Both the position numbers and the translations under genes were made by a program. The notes under the pieces are model-generated. The model did not search any database. It was not told the DNA's origin and saw only the letters and a list, made by a program, of their open reading frames with translations. A stretch of 64,000 nt of DNA from an uncultured Bacteroidota bacterium (GTDB lineage Bacteria > Bacteroidota > Bacteroidia > JADZBD01): assembly GCA_937924855.1 (NCBI GenBank), contig CALEYQ010000058.1, positions 20,863 to 84,862 on the forward strand, written 5' to 3'. Shown one piece after another: positions 8,690 through 16,951 of the stretch (position 1 is the first letter of the stretch; each line of letters starts with the position of its first letter).

Positions 8690-9351
8690 TGATGGAGAAA
8701 ATTGCCATTTTCGGTGGAACAGGAAGAACAGGAAAACATCTCGTAGAGCAAGTTGCAGCGCGGGGCATTATACCTATTTGCCTCGTCAGGGAAAAATCCA
8801 AAGAAAAAATTACAGAGAGGAAAGCCTTTTCCATTATTGGCTCTCCGTTAGAATATGAAGATGTACTTGCAACCATTGAAGGTTGCGATGCAGTTTTAGT
8901 AGCATTGAACATTGCTCGGAAATCCGACTGGCCCTGGGCAAAAGTTGTAACGCCTCCAAACTTGTTAGATATAGCTATGAAAAACATTGTAAAAGCAATG
9001 AACGATAGCGGTGTTCGAAGAGTTATAACTGTTTCAGCATGGGGAGTAGGCGATAGTTACAGCGAAGTCAATTGGATGTTTCGTTTCCTCATAAACAAAA
9101 CAAAAGTTGGCAGTGCTTATGCCGGGCACGAGGATCAGGAGAAGGTGCTTCGTCAAAGCGGACTTGATTGGACGGCAGTTCGTCCGGTCGGGCTTACCAA
9201 CGAGACTTGGCACTCTCCTATAAGAGTGAGTTATAAAGGAGAAAATAAATTGCGGATGACAATTAACAGAAAAGATGTAGCAAAATTTATGCTCGATATT
9301 TTAGAGGATAAAAAGTATTTTCAAACAACTCCATCCATTTCTATGGATTAA
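8689..9351 (+). CDS. NmrA-like NAD(P)-binding protein (atypical SDR)
   Basis: 220 residues. The N-terminal Rossmann motif IAIFGGTGRTGKHLVEQ (GxxGxxG) binds NAD(P). Next come the fold landmarks CDAVLVAL, VRRVITVSAWGVG and a TAVRPVGLTNE segment near the C-terminus. The YxxxK catalytic pair of classical SDRs is absent, as in the NmrA/atypical-SDR group, so it may be a redox sensor or an NAD(P)H-dependent reductase. The start at 8689 overlaps the DoxX stop; an ATG one codon later is equally possible. Confidence 0.88.
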   Translation: MMEKIAIFGGTGRTGKHLVEQVAARGIIPICLVREKSKEKITERKAFSIIGSPLEYEDVLATIEGCDAVLVALNIARKSDWPWAKVVTPPNLLDIAMKNIVKAMNDSGVRRVITVSAWGVGDSYSEVNWMFRFLINKTKVGSAYAGHEDQEKVLRQSGLDWTAVRPVGLTNETWHSPIRVSYKGENKLRMTINRKDVAKFMLDILEDKKYFQTTPSISMD

Positions 9352-9708
9352 GTGAAGGAAACAAACTGTCGGCACAAAACACCTGATTTTGAAATAGACT
9401 TACTATGTCAACTGGATGAAAGAGCAATTTCGTACATTGAATCATATAGACACAATAAAAATGAAAAGACCAAATATATCGTATTCAAGGCGGCACTCGT
9501 GATGGATATAATTCAATCTAAAATTGAACTCTCACATTTGCACTTTGGTCAGGATTTAAAAGAAGTGGATAATTACATATATTATAAATACACGCAGCAT
9601 TTTAGAACCAATTATGCAGAATGTCAAAGAAACACATTGTGTGTAACTTACTTTTTCTTTATTGCCTCCTCCCTCAACGCTTTTATCCTGCGTTGTATAG
9701 CTTTATAG
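9352..9708 (+). CDS. Hypothetical ORF, possibly a gene truncated at the element's left edge
   Basis: GTG-started frame beginning directly after the NmrA stop. The first about 90 residues look protein-like (FEIDLLCQLDERAISYIESY, IQSKIELSHLHFGQDLKEVD). The last about 30 (from TLCVTYFFFIASSL) merely antisense-read the 3' end of the convergent gene that ends at 9648. This suggests that the original gene was cut near 9640 when the neighbouring element inserted. No family is recognised, and a non-coding interpretation remains possible. Confidence 0.35.
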   Translation: MKETNCRHKTPDFEIDLLCQLDERAISYIESYRHNKNEKTKYIVFKAALVMDIIQSKIELSHLHFGQDLKEVDNYIYYKYTQHFRTNYAECQRNTLCVTYFFFIASSLNAFILRCIAL

Positions 9709-10604
9709 GGAGCTTTTTCAAGATATTTGGCCAGTTCCTTGTCGTCCAGCTTCTCCGCCAGTTCAATCGCTTCCTGCCTGAGCATTTCAGTCTCCGGCAT
9801 TCCTTTCAACCCTTTATCCTGCTCCCTGGCAACCTTCGCTAATTTTTTGCTCAGTTGGGAATAGTCGCCTTCAACACTGTTGATGATGAGTTGAAGGGCG
9901 TAACCATGACCATGCTTTTTAAAGTCATCATACATTCTTTGCTCAAAAGGATCGAGGTCTTCTCTTTTTATTTTATTGAACCACGGGTCGCTGCTGTGTT
10001 TAGGATTGTTTTTCTCAGGATTTTTATTTTTCAGTAAACCTACGAAGCCTTCCAGCAGGTCGGAAAAGAAGTTTTTCCAGCGAACCAAATCTGGCAAATG
10101 CTTTATGGGATCCAGCTTTTCTACTTCGCTTTTAGCCTGAAGCCATAAATTCTGTGAGGCTTCGGTATGGCGTTTCATTCCTTCCTCAATAGAGCGGGAA
10201 TAGCCGGTGTGCTTATCGTATTTCTCGAAGAGCTGTTCTCCCAATGACTCATGGATGTTTGCCAGAGTAGCCACATCCCCCCAGTTGGGATTTTTCCTTG
10301 AAGCGAAGTATTCAATCACCCCTTTCAGATCAGCCATCAGTTTTTCGATATCCTTTTTGGGATCGCCTTTTACATTATTGACTAGCTTTTCTTTCTCCCA
10401 CTGATGGGTCGCTTCATCCAGCGTCATTAATAATCCCATCATATCGCTCTGAAACCGGTCAGCGATTTTGTATAAATCTGGCTGAGATTTTAATGCGATT
10501 TCAAAAATCCTGTTGAAGTCCTCATCGGAAAATCTCCTGCCGATATTATCCTCATGGATTTCTTTCAGGTCTGAAAGCTCGTCTGAATAATCAATCTTTT
10601 TCAT
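9648..10604 (-). CDS. Hypothetical alpha-helical protein, last gene of the provirus operon
   Basis: 318 residues from the internal ATG at 10604 (MKKIDYSDELSDLKEIHEDN), preferred over an upstream start whose extra residues look like spacer. The protein is highly charged, almost entirely helical and has no signal peptide or membrane span. Its C-terminus (YKAIQRRIKALREEAIKKK) is very basic. I do not recognise a family. It sits downstream of the RecA-like ATPase with a 54-base gap and closes the long minus-strand operon. A nucleic-acid-associated role would fit but is only a guess. Confidence 0.75.
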   Translation of the reverse strand: MKKIDYSDELSDLKEIHEDNIGRRFSDEDFNRIFEIALKSQPDLYKIADRFQSDMMGLLMTLDEATHQWEKEKLVNNVKGDPKKDIEKLMADLKGVIEYFASRKNPNWGDVATLANIHESLGEQLFEKYDKHTGYSRSIEEGMKRHTEASQNLWLQAKSEVEKLDPIKHLPDLVRWKNFFSDLLEGFVGLLKNKNPEKNNPKHSSDPWFNKIKREDLDPFEQRMYDDFKKHGHGYALQLIINSVEGDYSQLSKKLAKVAREQDKGLKGMPETEMLRQEAIELAEKLDDKELAKYLEKAPYKAIQRRIKALREEAIKKK

Positions 10605-10658
10605 TGGTAATTGCTTTAATTGGGACAACAGTAACACACATATTTGGAACACGCAAGA

Positions 10659-11909
10659 TTATATTGGCTCTGTGTTTTCCGGCTGTGGGTTGGGATCTCC
10701 TTCAAATATCCGCATCTCGCCTCCTTGATTGAACCTGCCGAACTGTACGGCCTTACCGCGCTCCGGTATCTCGATTACCACATCTACATCGTGTTGGAAC
10801 TCGTTCCTGCCCCGGAACGCTCCCTGCTTGGTGGTTTGAAAAATGAAGATGAAGGACTTTCCCGGGTTGGCTGCCCGGAGTTTGTCCAGGTCTTTGGGGC
10901 CAAGACCGAGCTTGTTCACGCTATCAAGAACGATGAAATCATACTTTGATAAATCCTCCGGCAGGTAATCGCTCACAAACAGGTGAGGATTAGCGACTCC
11001 TTTTTCCTCGAGCTTTTTATGCAGAGTAGCATCCAGCTTCTCTTCCTTAGCCACGTAGAGCGTATCCCCGTGATGCCGGGCAAGGTATCCGGCAAAGTCC
11101 ATGCAGAGATAGGACTTCCCGGTCTTGGGCTTACCGAAAACCATAGCGGAGAATCCGCTGCAGGGATCACCAATCAGATCCCTCCACTTTTTTGAAAAAC
11201 CCAGTGTTTCAAATTTCATTTCAGCGAAATCCACGCTGCTCATGACTTTATTCTGCTCCGCTTTCGGCTCGATCTTCGGTTCTTCCTCAATTCCCCTCAG
11301 TCCGACTGAATCTACTTTTTTCGGGAGCGATTTGTCAGGCAGCGGGACATCATATTCCTTCGATTTCTTGATTGCCTCGCGCAACATTAAAACTGTAGCT
11401 TCCTTCATTTGGAACTTTACAGAAGATGTTCTCATGCCATTGTAAATATTGAGAAGGGATTTCTGAATAAAGGCAATCTCCTTTGCAAAGGGGGAACTCT
11501 TCCTGATTTTCTTGCTGACGATGGCCATCTGCAGGTCTTCGATCTCCTTCAGAAGAATGGACTTTGTGATGGTCGTATCCCGCCAGTCAAGTAGTTTTCG
11601 GAAATGCTTTACTTCTTCCCCGAACTTATGATAGATTTTTCTGCGCTTCCCTTTACCGGAGTCTTCCGTTCCTTCCAAACTACCGGTTTCTCCGGAAAGT
11701 TCCTTGTTCGATTTAATGAAATCCTCCAGCTTTTCAAATGCCAGGTCTGCAACTTGCTGAAAATCCTTATCGCTGTCGTACAGCTTCCAGTTCTTGCCCT
11801 GATCGGTCTTGGTCATCAGCACAAGATGGGTTTTCTTCAGCAGTTCCGGCAGGTTTTCAAAACCAACCTTTTTGACTTCGGAGAAATAATTTTGTTTTAT
11901 GATTTTCAT
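10659..11909 (-). CDS. RecA/RadA-like P-loop ATPase
   Basis: 416 residues. The first about 230 are helical and charged with no known domain. The C-terminal half is a RecA-fold ATPase: Walker A GKPKTGKS, a Walker B-like strand YDFIVLDSVNKLGL, SFIFIFQTTKQGAFRG and the late strand VQFGRFNQGGEMRIF, which resembles RadA/KaiC-type ATPases. It could power DNA packaging, replication or recombination for the element. No HerA/FtsK or terminase signature is seen. The start overlaps the Dam-like gene stop by four bases (ATGA), so the two are coupled. Confidence 0.78.
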   Translation of the reverse strand: MKIIKQNYFSEVKKVGFENLPELLKKTHLVLMTKTDQGKNWKLYDSDKDFQQVADLAFEKLEDFIKSNKELSGETGSLEGTEDSGKGKRRKIYHKFGEEVKHFRKLLDWRDTTITKSILLKEIEDLQMAIVSKKIRKSSPFAKEIAFIQKSLLNIYNGMRTSSVKFQMKEATVLMLREAIKKSKEYDVPLPDKSLPKKVDSVGLRGIEEEPKIEPKAEQNKVMSSVDFAEMKFETLGFSKKWRDLIGDPCSGFSAMVFGKPKTGKSYLCMDFAGYLARHHGDTLYVAKEEKLDATLHKKLEEKGVANPHLFVSDYLPEDLSKYDFIVLDSVNKLGLGPKDLDKLRAANPGKSFIFIFQTTKQGAFRGRNEFQHDVDVVIEIPERGKAVQFGRFNQGGEMRIFEGDPNPQPENTEPI

Positions 11910-12757
11910 TTTACTTTAAATTTTTTGAGTTGCTTTTGCAGATCCTTCAGCATGGCCGTGTCCATCTCATACATTCCTGCCTCCCCTTCATTGTAGTTGA
12001 ATGCCATCACTTCCGTTTTTACCTTATCGGTGAGCTTTGTGACAGCTATCTTCTTGGTCAGCGAGCGCAGGTTCCACTTGTACTTCTTTGCATATTGCTT
12101 CAAGAGCGGGTTCGGATAGCTGCTTAGGAGGAACTTGCCTTTGATCTTCGTAAGCGCATCCAGCAGCCGTGTGTAATCCGCTTCCGTGTATCCCTTGTAA
12201 TGCCCCTGATGGGTATTGATGTAAGGAGGATCACAATAGAAGAACGCTTTTTTGAAGTCGCGGAATTTTATCACGCGGATAGCATCGTTGCACTCTATCT
12301 GAACTTTTTTCAGCCGGTCGGCATATAGCTTTGAAAAACCATCTCTCTTTCTGGCAAGGGAATCCTCCTTTGCATCGTCCTTTCCATAGCCCCATGAGGT
12401 AAGCAGCCCTGAAAAGCCCTGATTCGCCAGCGTCCAGAATGCCCATGCCCGCTTTACATCGGAAAACATTTCAGGGTTTTCATAAATCACTCTTGCCTTT
12501 CTCCACAGCATACGGCTGTGCAGGGTGGATTTGATCTCCTTCTCCAGTTCCCTGTATTTGTTCTGAGCCACTTTGAAAAAATTAACCACCTCGCCATTCA
12601 CGTCATTGATGACCTCAATTTCCGAAGGAGGTTTAGCAAAGAACAATGCCCCGCCTCCGAAGAACGGCTCGCAGTACAAGTCATGCGGTGGAATAAGTGC
12701 AAGCAGCCTTTTAACCAGCGTCTGCTTTCCTCCGTAATATGTAATAGGCGTTTTCAT
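11906..12757 (-). CDS. Dam-type (D12 class) adenine-N6 DNA methyltransferase
   Basis: 283 residues from the ATG at 12757, which overlaps the upstream stop (TGATG). Motifs in order: TYYGGKQTLV at the N-terminus (motif X), EPFFGGGALFF (motif I, S-adenosylmethionine binding) at about residue 30, and CDPPYI (motif IV, catalytic DPPY, residues 176-179). It methylates adenine in a short DNA target; the target cannot be read. Phages carry such enzymes to protect their own genomes from host restriction or to time packaging. Length is normal for the family, and no cognate endonuclease is adjacent. Confidence 0.92.
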   Translation of the reverse strand: MKTPITYYGGKQTLVKRLLALIPPHDLYCEPFFGGGALFFAKPPSEIEVINDVNGEVVNFFKVAQNKYRELEKEIKSTLHSRMLWRKARVIYENPEMFSDVKRAWAFWTLANQGFSGLLTSWGYGKDDAKEDSLARKRDGFSKLYADRLKKVQIECNDAIRVIKFRDFKKAFFYCDPPYINTHQGHYKGYTEADYTRLLDALTKIKGKFLLSSYPNPLLKQYAKKYKWNLRSLTKKIAVTKLTDKVKTEVMAFNYNEGEAGMYEMDTAMLKDLQKQLKKFKVK

Positions 12758-14271
12758 CAGGCGGCTTTCTTTACAGGTTCTTTTAATGCTTCTGTAATAC
12801 ATTTTCGCGCGATCCTGCAGTATTCCTTCTTTCCGTCAATGCCGATAAAGTTTCTCCCAAGTTCAATTGCCCGGACTCCGGTAGTTCCCGTGCCGCAGAA
12901 AGGATCAAGTACGATCCCTCCTTTGGGACAACCGGCAAGGATGGGTTTTGTGATCAGTTCTGTGTTAAATGTGGCATAATGCTTCTCGGCTCCCGGCTTG
13001 GTGGAAATGACCCAGAAGTCCGTCACATCGCCCGGATTCTTTCCTTTGGGATTGAGCTTTACTTTAGTGAGCTTGCCCCCTCCTTTCTTTCCTTTTCCGA
13101 AGGGACCCTTTGTGTTTTTGGCATCGCCTCCGTAAGCGGTCATGCCGTATTGCACCCGCAGTTGCGAGGAGTCCTTGTATGGCTCCCGCACCGCATCGAG
13201 ATCGAAATAATAATCCGGGTTCTTGGTCAGGAATAGAATATGCTCATGCTTTTTGGAAAAACGGTCGCGCACACTTTCCGGCAGGGAATTGGGCTTGGCC
13301 CAGATGATGTCATTTCGCACGATCCAGCCTCGTTCCACGCATCCCACCGCAAAACGGTGAGGGATCATGGTAAGGCATTTCGGTACGAGCTTGTTCTCCT
13401 TGTCTGTGTTGGCAACTCTGGGGATGATCTTTCCGACCTTGACCTTCAGGAGTGACTGTGCATCATCGTCCGGACTTTTCCCACTGCCATTCCCGCTTCC
13501 GAAAAAACTGTCTCCAAGGTTCACCCAAACGGTTCCCTCTGGCTTCAGCACCCGGTAAATCTCATCCATCAGCGAAAGCATATTATCGAGATATTGCATA
13601 TAGGTTTTTTCCAGTCCCCACTGACTTTTAAATCCGTAATCCCTGAGCTGCCAGTACGGAGGAGAAGTGACCACACAGTCTATGCTTTCATCCGGCAGGG
13701 TTTTAATCACTTTCAGTGCATCTCCCTCGATTACTGTATTGAGATGTTTTTCAATTTCCTTATCAGGCTTCTTTATTCCCATTAGCCCTTCGTTGGCAAA
13801 TGAGAAAAAGGACTCTTTTGTAACGATGATGTGATCGAGGACGAGAATCTCCATTGACTCTGCTGCAGTCTTGAGCTTCCTTGTCATCAGCACATCGCTG
13901 TCGCTTGGCCGGGTATTGCCGCTGGGATGATTGTGGGCAAGAATAAGAGTGGTCGCTCCGCTTTTCAGGGCAGTGGCAAGCACCAGCCTTGTGTCCACCA
14001 GCGTGGCGGTCATCGTTCCCTTCGTATGCCTGTAATATCCGATGATCGCGTTGGCGCGATTCAGGTACAACACGAAGAACTGCTCCTGCAATTCCATTTC
14101 CCCTCCCGGAATGAGCTTGCGGACGAACTCCGCTACATCATTGGGATTGGAGACGGAGCCGCCAAAAAGTTTGCTGTCGTCTCTGTAATAGCTGATCCTG
14201 ATCTCTGGAACATCGGTTGTGGCTGTCTCTCCAAGAACGATCTCTGCCCGATATGTTTCAAAAGCCCTCAT
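12757..14271 (-). CDS. Fusion of RadC-like JAB domain with a DNA methyltransferase
   Basis: 504 residues from the ATG at 14271, which overlaps the upstream stop (ATGA). Residues about 35-165 form a RadC/MPN-type domain with an intact metal motif (HNHPSG with His113 and His115, then SDSD with Ser123 and Asp126). Residues about 178-500 are a beta-class amino methyltransferase: TSPPYW at 202-207 (motif IV), then DVTDFWVIST and the C-terminal DPFCGTGTTGVRAIELGRNF (motif I). Such enzymes make N4-methylcytosine or N6-methyladenine. Both halves look intact. The fusion is unusual and may couple DNA modification to processing or regulation. It neighbours the Dam-like gene. Confidence 0.88.
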   Translation of the reverse strand: MRAFETYRAEIVLGETATTDVPEIRISYYRDDSKLFGGSVSNPNDVAEFVRKLIPGGEMELQEQFFVLYLNRANAIIGYYRHTKGTMTATLVDTRLVLATALKSGATTLILAHNHPSGNTRPSDSDVLMTRKLKTAAESMEILVLDHIIVTKESFFSFANEGLMGIKKPDKEIEKHLNTVIEGDALKVIKTLPDESIDCVVTSPPYWQLRDYGFKSQWGLEKTYMQYLDNMLSLMDEIYRVLKPEGTVWVNLGDSFFGSGNGSGKSPDDDAQSLLKVKVGKIIPRVANTDKENKLVPKCLTMIPHRFAVGCVERGWIVRNDIIWAKPNSLPESVRDRFSKKHEHILFLTKNPDYYFDLDAVREPYKDSSQLRVQYGMTAYGGDAKNTKGPFGKGKKGGGKLTKVKLNPKGKNPGDVTDFWVISTKPGAEKHYATFNTELITKPILAGCPKGGIVLDPFCGTGTTGVRAIELGRNFIGIDGKKEYCRIARKCITEALKEPVKKAA

Positions 14272-14774
14272 GCGTAATTGAGTTCGGTGCGTTTGTCCCA
14301 TACCTTATCGAAATTCCTGTTGCCATCCGCCCAGAGAGATGAAGTGGTATCCTTATCGGTGGTAACCATTTGAATGGCCCAAACAGGATCGGATGTTTTC
14401 GATCCCGGAAGCGCATAGCCCTTATAAGTCGTGTTGGAATTGATTTCATGCACAATGCTTGCCTCAATGAAAACGATGGAATCAATAGCTTCCACGCTGA
14501 TTGCGATCTGGTTCAGCTCATTGTGAATTTCAGTGAGGCAATCCTTGAGCATTTCATTCAGCACATCCCGCAGTTCTTCGGCATTCTGCGTTTGCGGATT
14601 AATCACTTCGGAGTGTTCAAAATAAATATTCCGCAAAGGCGCACCTAAATCCAGCTTTACCAGCGATGGCTTTATTACTGAAATCTCACGTATATGCCGT
14701 TTCAAAATAAGCCGTGCATTACCATCTGTTACAATCTTCAGGCTGGCCTCAGTGTCTTTGATTTCAATTGTCAT
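14268..14774 (-). CDS. Phage-type protein with C-terminal small beta domain
   Basis: 168 residues with no signal peptide. The C-terminal third (YKGYALPGSKTSDPVWAIQM, then SLWADGNRNFDKVWDKR) resembles a short domain I have seen repeatedly in phage structural or tail-tip-associated proteins (pattern PGS..S..VW.I, WADG..NFD.VWD). The N-terminal part is beta-rich followed by a helix (NEMLKDCLTEIHNELNQIAI). Family membership is from memory. It lies between the RadC-methyltransferase and the membrane/lysis genes and overlaps both neighbours by four bases. Confidence 0.7.
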   Translation of the reverse strand: MTIEIKDTEASLKIVTDGNARLILKRHIREISVIKPSLVKLDLGAPLRNIYFEHSEVINPQTQNAEELRDVLNEMLKDCLTEIHNELNQIAISVEAIDSIVFIEASIVHEINSNTTYKGYALPGSKTSDPVWAIQMVTTDKDTTSSLWADGNRNFDKVWDKRTELNYA

Positions 14775-14965
14775 TTTGATTTCAGTTTTTGTATCTGATG
14801 TTCATCTCTGCAAAATGCTTCTGCAAGGGCTTCTCCCAGCAATGCGCCTATAAAGCCACCGACCATCACATAGGGCATTGCCTCTTTATCCTTGCTCTTG
14901 GCGTAATAATACCCGGTGAGTGAGGAAATGAGCGTGAACGAAGAAACAATTGCTTTTTCCTTCAT
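14771..14965 (-). CDS. Small membrane protein with glycine-zipper-like span
   Basis: 64 residues from the ATG at 14965, chosen because upstream codons in this frame overlap the previous gene. Two short hydrophobic segments (AIVSSFTLISSLTGYYYA and MPYVMVGGFIGALLGEALAE) contain small residues, especially in the second. This makes it a candidate holin, antiholin or minor membrane component of a viral particle. It sits immediately downstream of the spanin-like gene within the lysis-type cluster. Confidence 0.6.
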   Translation of the reverse strand: MKEKAIVSSFTLISSLTGYYYAKSKDKEAMPYVMVGGFIGALLGEALAEAFCRDEHQIQKLKSK

Positions 14966-14966
14966 G

Positions 14967-15614
14967 CTATTTCTGTAGTAACAGGGTTGTTGTAACTCCC
15001 GAAAGGATAAACACTGCAGCAGATAAAAATTTTGTCCGCCTGTTTCCTTTACGGATTTCTTTTTCAGCAAGGCTCAGCTTGTCCGCCAGATCTTTCTGTT
15101 GGTCAAGGGAAGAATTCATCACCTGCAGCATGGATGCAAAACTGCTTTGACAAACCGCCATTGCCGAATCCTTGTTCTGAATGACCTCTTTCAGGTCGCT
15201 GATCTCGCTGTCGCAGAGGCTGTCCTTTATGGTAGTTTCCGCAATAAACTGACTTACCTGCGTTTTCAGGGAATCGCAGTTTGAAACGATATCGCTTGTA
15301 TCCTTCAGGTTTGTGCTTTCTGCAATCAGGTGTTTGATCTTCCCCTGCAGTGTACCTGCCTTTTGCTTTGATTCCTCCAGTGCAGTTTCCGTTTGCTGGA
15401 TGCGTTGGGTCAGCTTGAAATTTTTGTTCTGCCAGTACAGGATTTCCAATTTGTATTTATCCTCAATAGCAGTTACCTGTTGTTGCATCTCCTTAACTGC
15501 AATCTTTGATTCCCTGAGTTCGCTTTTGTACCCCTCCATCGAGTCAAAAAGCAGGTAGGTGGATAATGCGGAAATGATTCCGAATAAAATGGTGATGATA
15601 ATGGTTCTCTTCAT
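14967..15614 (-). CDS. Membrane-anchored coiled-coil protein, spanin-like
   Basis: 215 residues with an N-terminal membrane anchor (IIITILFGIISALSTYLLF), a long central coiled coil (about residues 30-190, rich in E, K, Q and S) and a C-terminal span (FLSAAVFILSGVTTTLLL). A single-span anchor with a long periplasmic coiled coil, next to amidase and holin-like genes, is the architecture of an inner-membrane spanin (Rz). The second span at the C-terminus is not typical, so a tape-like or virion-membrane role is an alternative. It overlaps the upstream stop by four bases. Confidence 0.6.
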   Translation of the reverse strand: MKRTIIITILFGIISALSTYLLFDSMEGYKSELRESKIAVKEMQQQVTAIEDKYKLEILYWQNKNFKLTQRIQQTETALEESKQKAGTLQGKIKHLIAESTNLKDTSDIVSNCDSLKTQVSQFIAETTIKDSLCDSEISDLKEVIQNKDSAMAVCQSSFASMLQVMNSSLDQQKDLADKLSLAEKEIRKGNRRTKFLSAAVFILSGVTTTLLLQK

Positions 15615-15856
15615 GTCTGGTTATTGTTAAAATCGTTGTTGTTTGATTTGGCTCTGCGCTCGATGGAATAACCGAAGCATCCTGCACCAATGATACTGAC
15701 AAAGGAGTAGAACATATATTCCGGCACTTCCATACCAAAGAACTGCTGGGCTGCCCAGCTAATGAGGGTCACAATCACGAAGATCATGGTGACTACTTCG
15801 CGCAGGTTATAGCTGCCGTCTTTGTCTTTGAGTATTTGCTTTACAAAATCAGTCAT
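15611..15856 (-). CDS. Small two-span membrane protein, holin-like
   Basis: 81 residues with two closely spaced hydrophobic segments (VVTMIFVIVTLISWAAQQFF and YMFYSFVSIIGAGCFGYSI) and a charged tail rich in Asn. Size and topology match class II holins, which open the inner membrane for release of the endolysin. The adjacent upstream genes encode two cell-wall-active proteins. Sequence alone cannot separate a holin from another small membrane protein. Confidence 0.6.
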   Translation of the reverse strand: MTDFVKQILKDKDGSYNLREVVTMIFVIVTLISWAAQQFFGMEVPEYMFYSFVSIIGAGCFGYSIERRAKSNNNDFNNNQT

Positions 15857-16517
15857 TGGTGTCGTAATTATAGTATCCGATCAATCCTATTCCGAGCGTT
15901 AGTGTTCCGACAGCGATCCGCTTCAGGGATTCTCTTCGCATGGCGCGGAAGTCAAGCAGGGTATAAGTGAAACGGTTCCCATACAGGCTCCTGTGATGCT
16001 CGCACATCTCCATGAAATAATCAAAGTCGCTGGCATTCTGAAAGACCTGGCATCCGGCAGAGTATTTATCTATGAATTTTGTCTTCCCTTTTGACATTGC
16101 CCGGTGAACATTTATTCCGAACAGGCCTTTGTCTTTTCTTCCGTTAAAGAAATCAAGCATTGCATTACGGTCATAGTCCCGCATGATGGTCACGGGTGCC
16201 ACCTGCACAAGGGCTTTGTATTTGCCTAAATGCAATCCTATTTGGTAGGCATTTACATACTGCCCCTGTGCGAGGATGGCTGTTCCCTGTGGCTGCATTG
16301 GGTTCTTCAGCCAGAAGGTGCCCGGATCGGTGGTCGCTTTGAAGATATGATAGCTCCATTTTAAAGGTTTGGATTTGTAGAAAACGTGTATCTCATCATC
16401 AAAACGGTTGGGCAAAACACTCCTTGACCGGATTCCCACAATGTTCAGCTCGTAAGGACGCGTGTTCAGCACGAATCCTTTCTGACGCAATATTGATTTC
16501 ACTCGCGGGAAGATCAT
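15849..16517 (-). CDS. YkuD-like (L,D-transpeptidase-type) protein with C-terminal membrane span
   Basis: 222 residues. The central part carries INVHRA followed 14 residues later by YSAGCQVF, which resembles the HxG...SxGC active-site arrangement of YkuD/L,D-transpeptidase-fold enzymes. The C-terminus has a likely membrane span (VGTLTLGIGLIGYYNY). In a phage setting it may act on peptidoglycan crosslinks during entry or lysis. The assignment is by motif only and the fold is not certain. It is coupled to the amidase gene upstream (four-base overlap) and the holin-like gene downstream. Confidence 0.6.
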   Translation of the reverse strand: MIFPRVKSILRQKGFVLNTRPYELNIVGIRSRSVLPNRFDDEIHVFYKSKPLKWSYHIFKATTDPGTFWLKNPMQPQGTAILAQGQYVNAYQIGLHLGKYKALVQVAPVTIMRDYDRNAMLDFFNGRKDKGLFGINVHRAMSKGKTKFIDKYSAGCQVFQNASDFDYFMEMCEHHRSLYGNRFTYTLLDFRAMRRESLKRIAVGTLTLGIGLIGYYNYDTND

Positions 16518-16951
16518 GCGGCCATTTTGAAATCAGGTTCGTAATCTTTCAGCCATGATGCCACATCGAAAGACGGGCAGGCTTTTTTTACTCCGGGGAA
16601 ATCACGATGGCCGAGGATTTTTGCCTTCGGATATTTTTCCGTCAGTTCCACGATCTTGTCGAACATGGCATTCTTCTGGGCGGTTGTCCGGTTATCCAGC
16701 GGCTTCCCGTCCTTATCAATTCCCCCGATGTAAGAGATGTGGATGCACTCTTTGTTGTGGCCGTAAGCCCCGAAGCTCATTTTGCTTTCGTCAAGAAGCT
16801 GCTTTACCTCTCCGTCACGCAGAATCAGGTAGTGGTAACCGGGTGTGTCTCCCCATTTCCTCACATCTTTCCAGTATCTTTTAATCGACTCAACTGTTGT
16901 TGTCGGTGGTGTTGCCGTGCAATGCACCACGATGTAGCTGATTGTTCTCAT
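16514..16951 (-). CDS. N-acetylmuramoyl-L-alanine amidase (Amidase_2, T7-lysozyme type), endolysin
   Basis: 145-residue single-domain enzyme, the size of phage T7 lysozyme. Zinc ligands are visible as His10 (IVVHCTAT), His115 (GHRDFPG) and Cys125 (ACPSFDV); Tyr39 in GYHYLI and Lys123 are in place for catalysis. It cuts the bond between N-acetylmuramate and L-alanine in peptidoglycan. No signal peptide is present, so release would need a holin, and a holin-like gene lies two genes downstream. It is coupled by ATGA overlaps to both neighbours. Confidence 0.93.
   Translation of the reverse strand: MRTISYIVVHCTATPPTTTVESIKRYWKDVRKWGDTPGYHYLILRDGEVKQLLDESKMSFGAYGHNKECIHISYIGGIDKDGKPLDNRTTAQKNAMFDKIVELTEKYPKAKILGHRDFPGVKKACPSFDVASWLKDYEPDFKMAA

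Noticed and set aside
10644..10949. Plus-strand frame across the RecA-like ATPase
   Set aside because: It reads antisense to the ATPase C-terminal domain and has no protein-like features.
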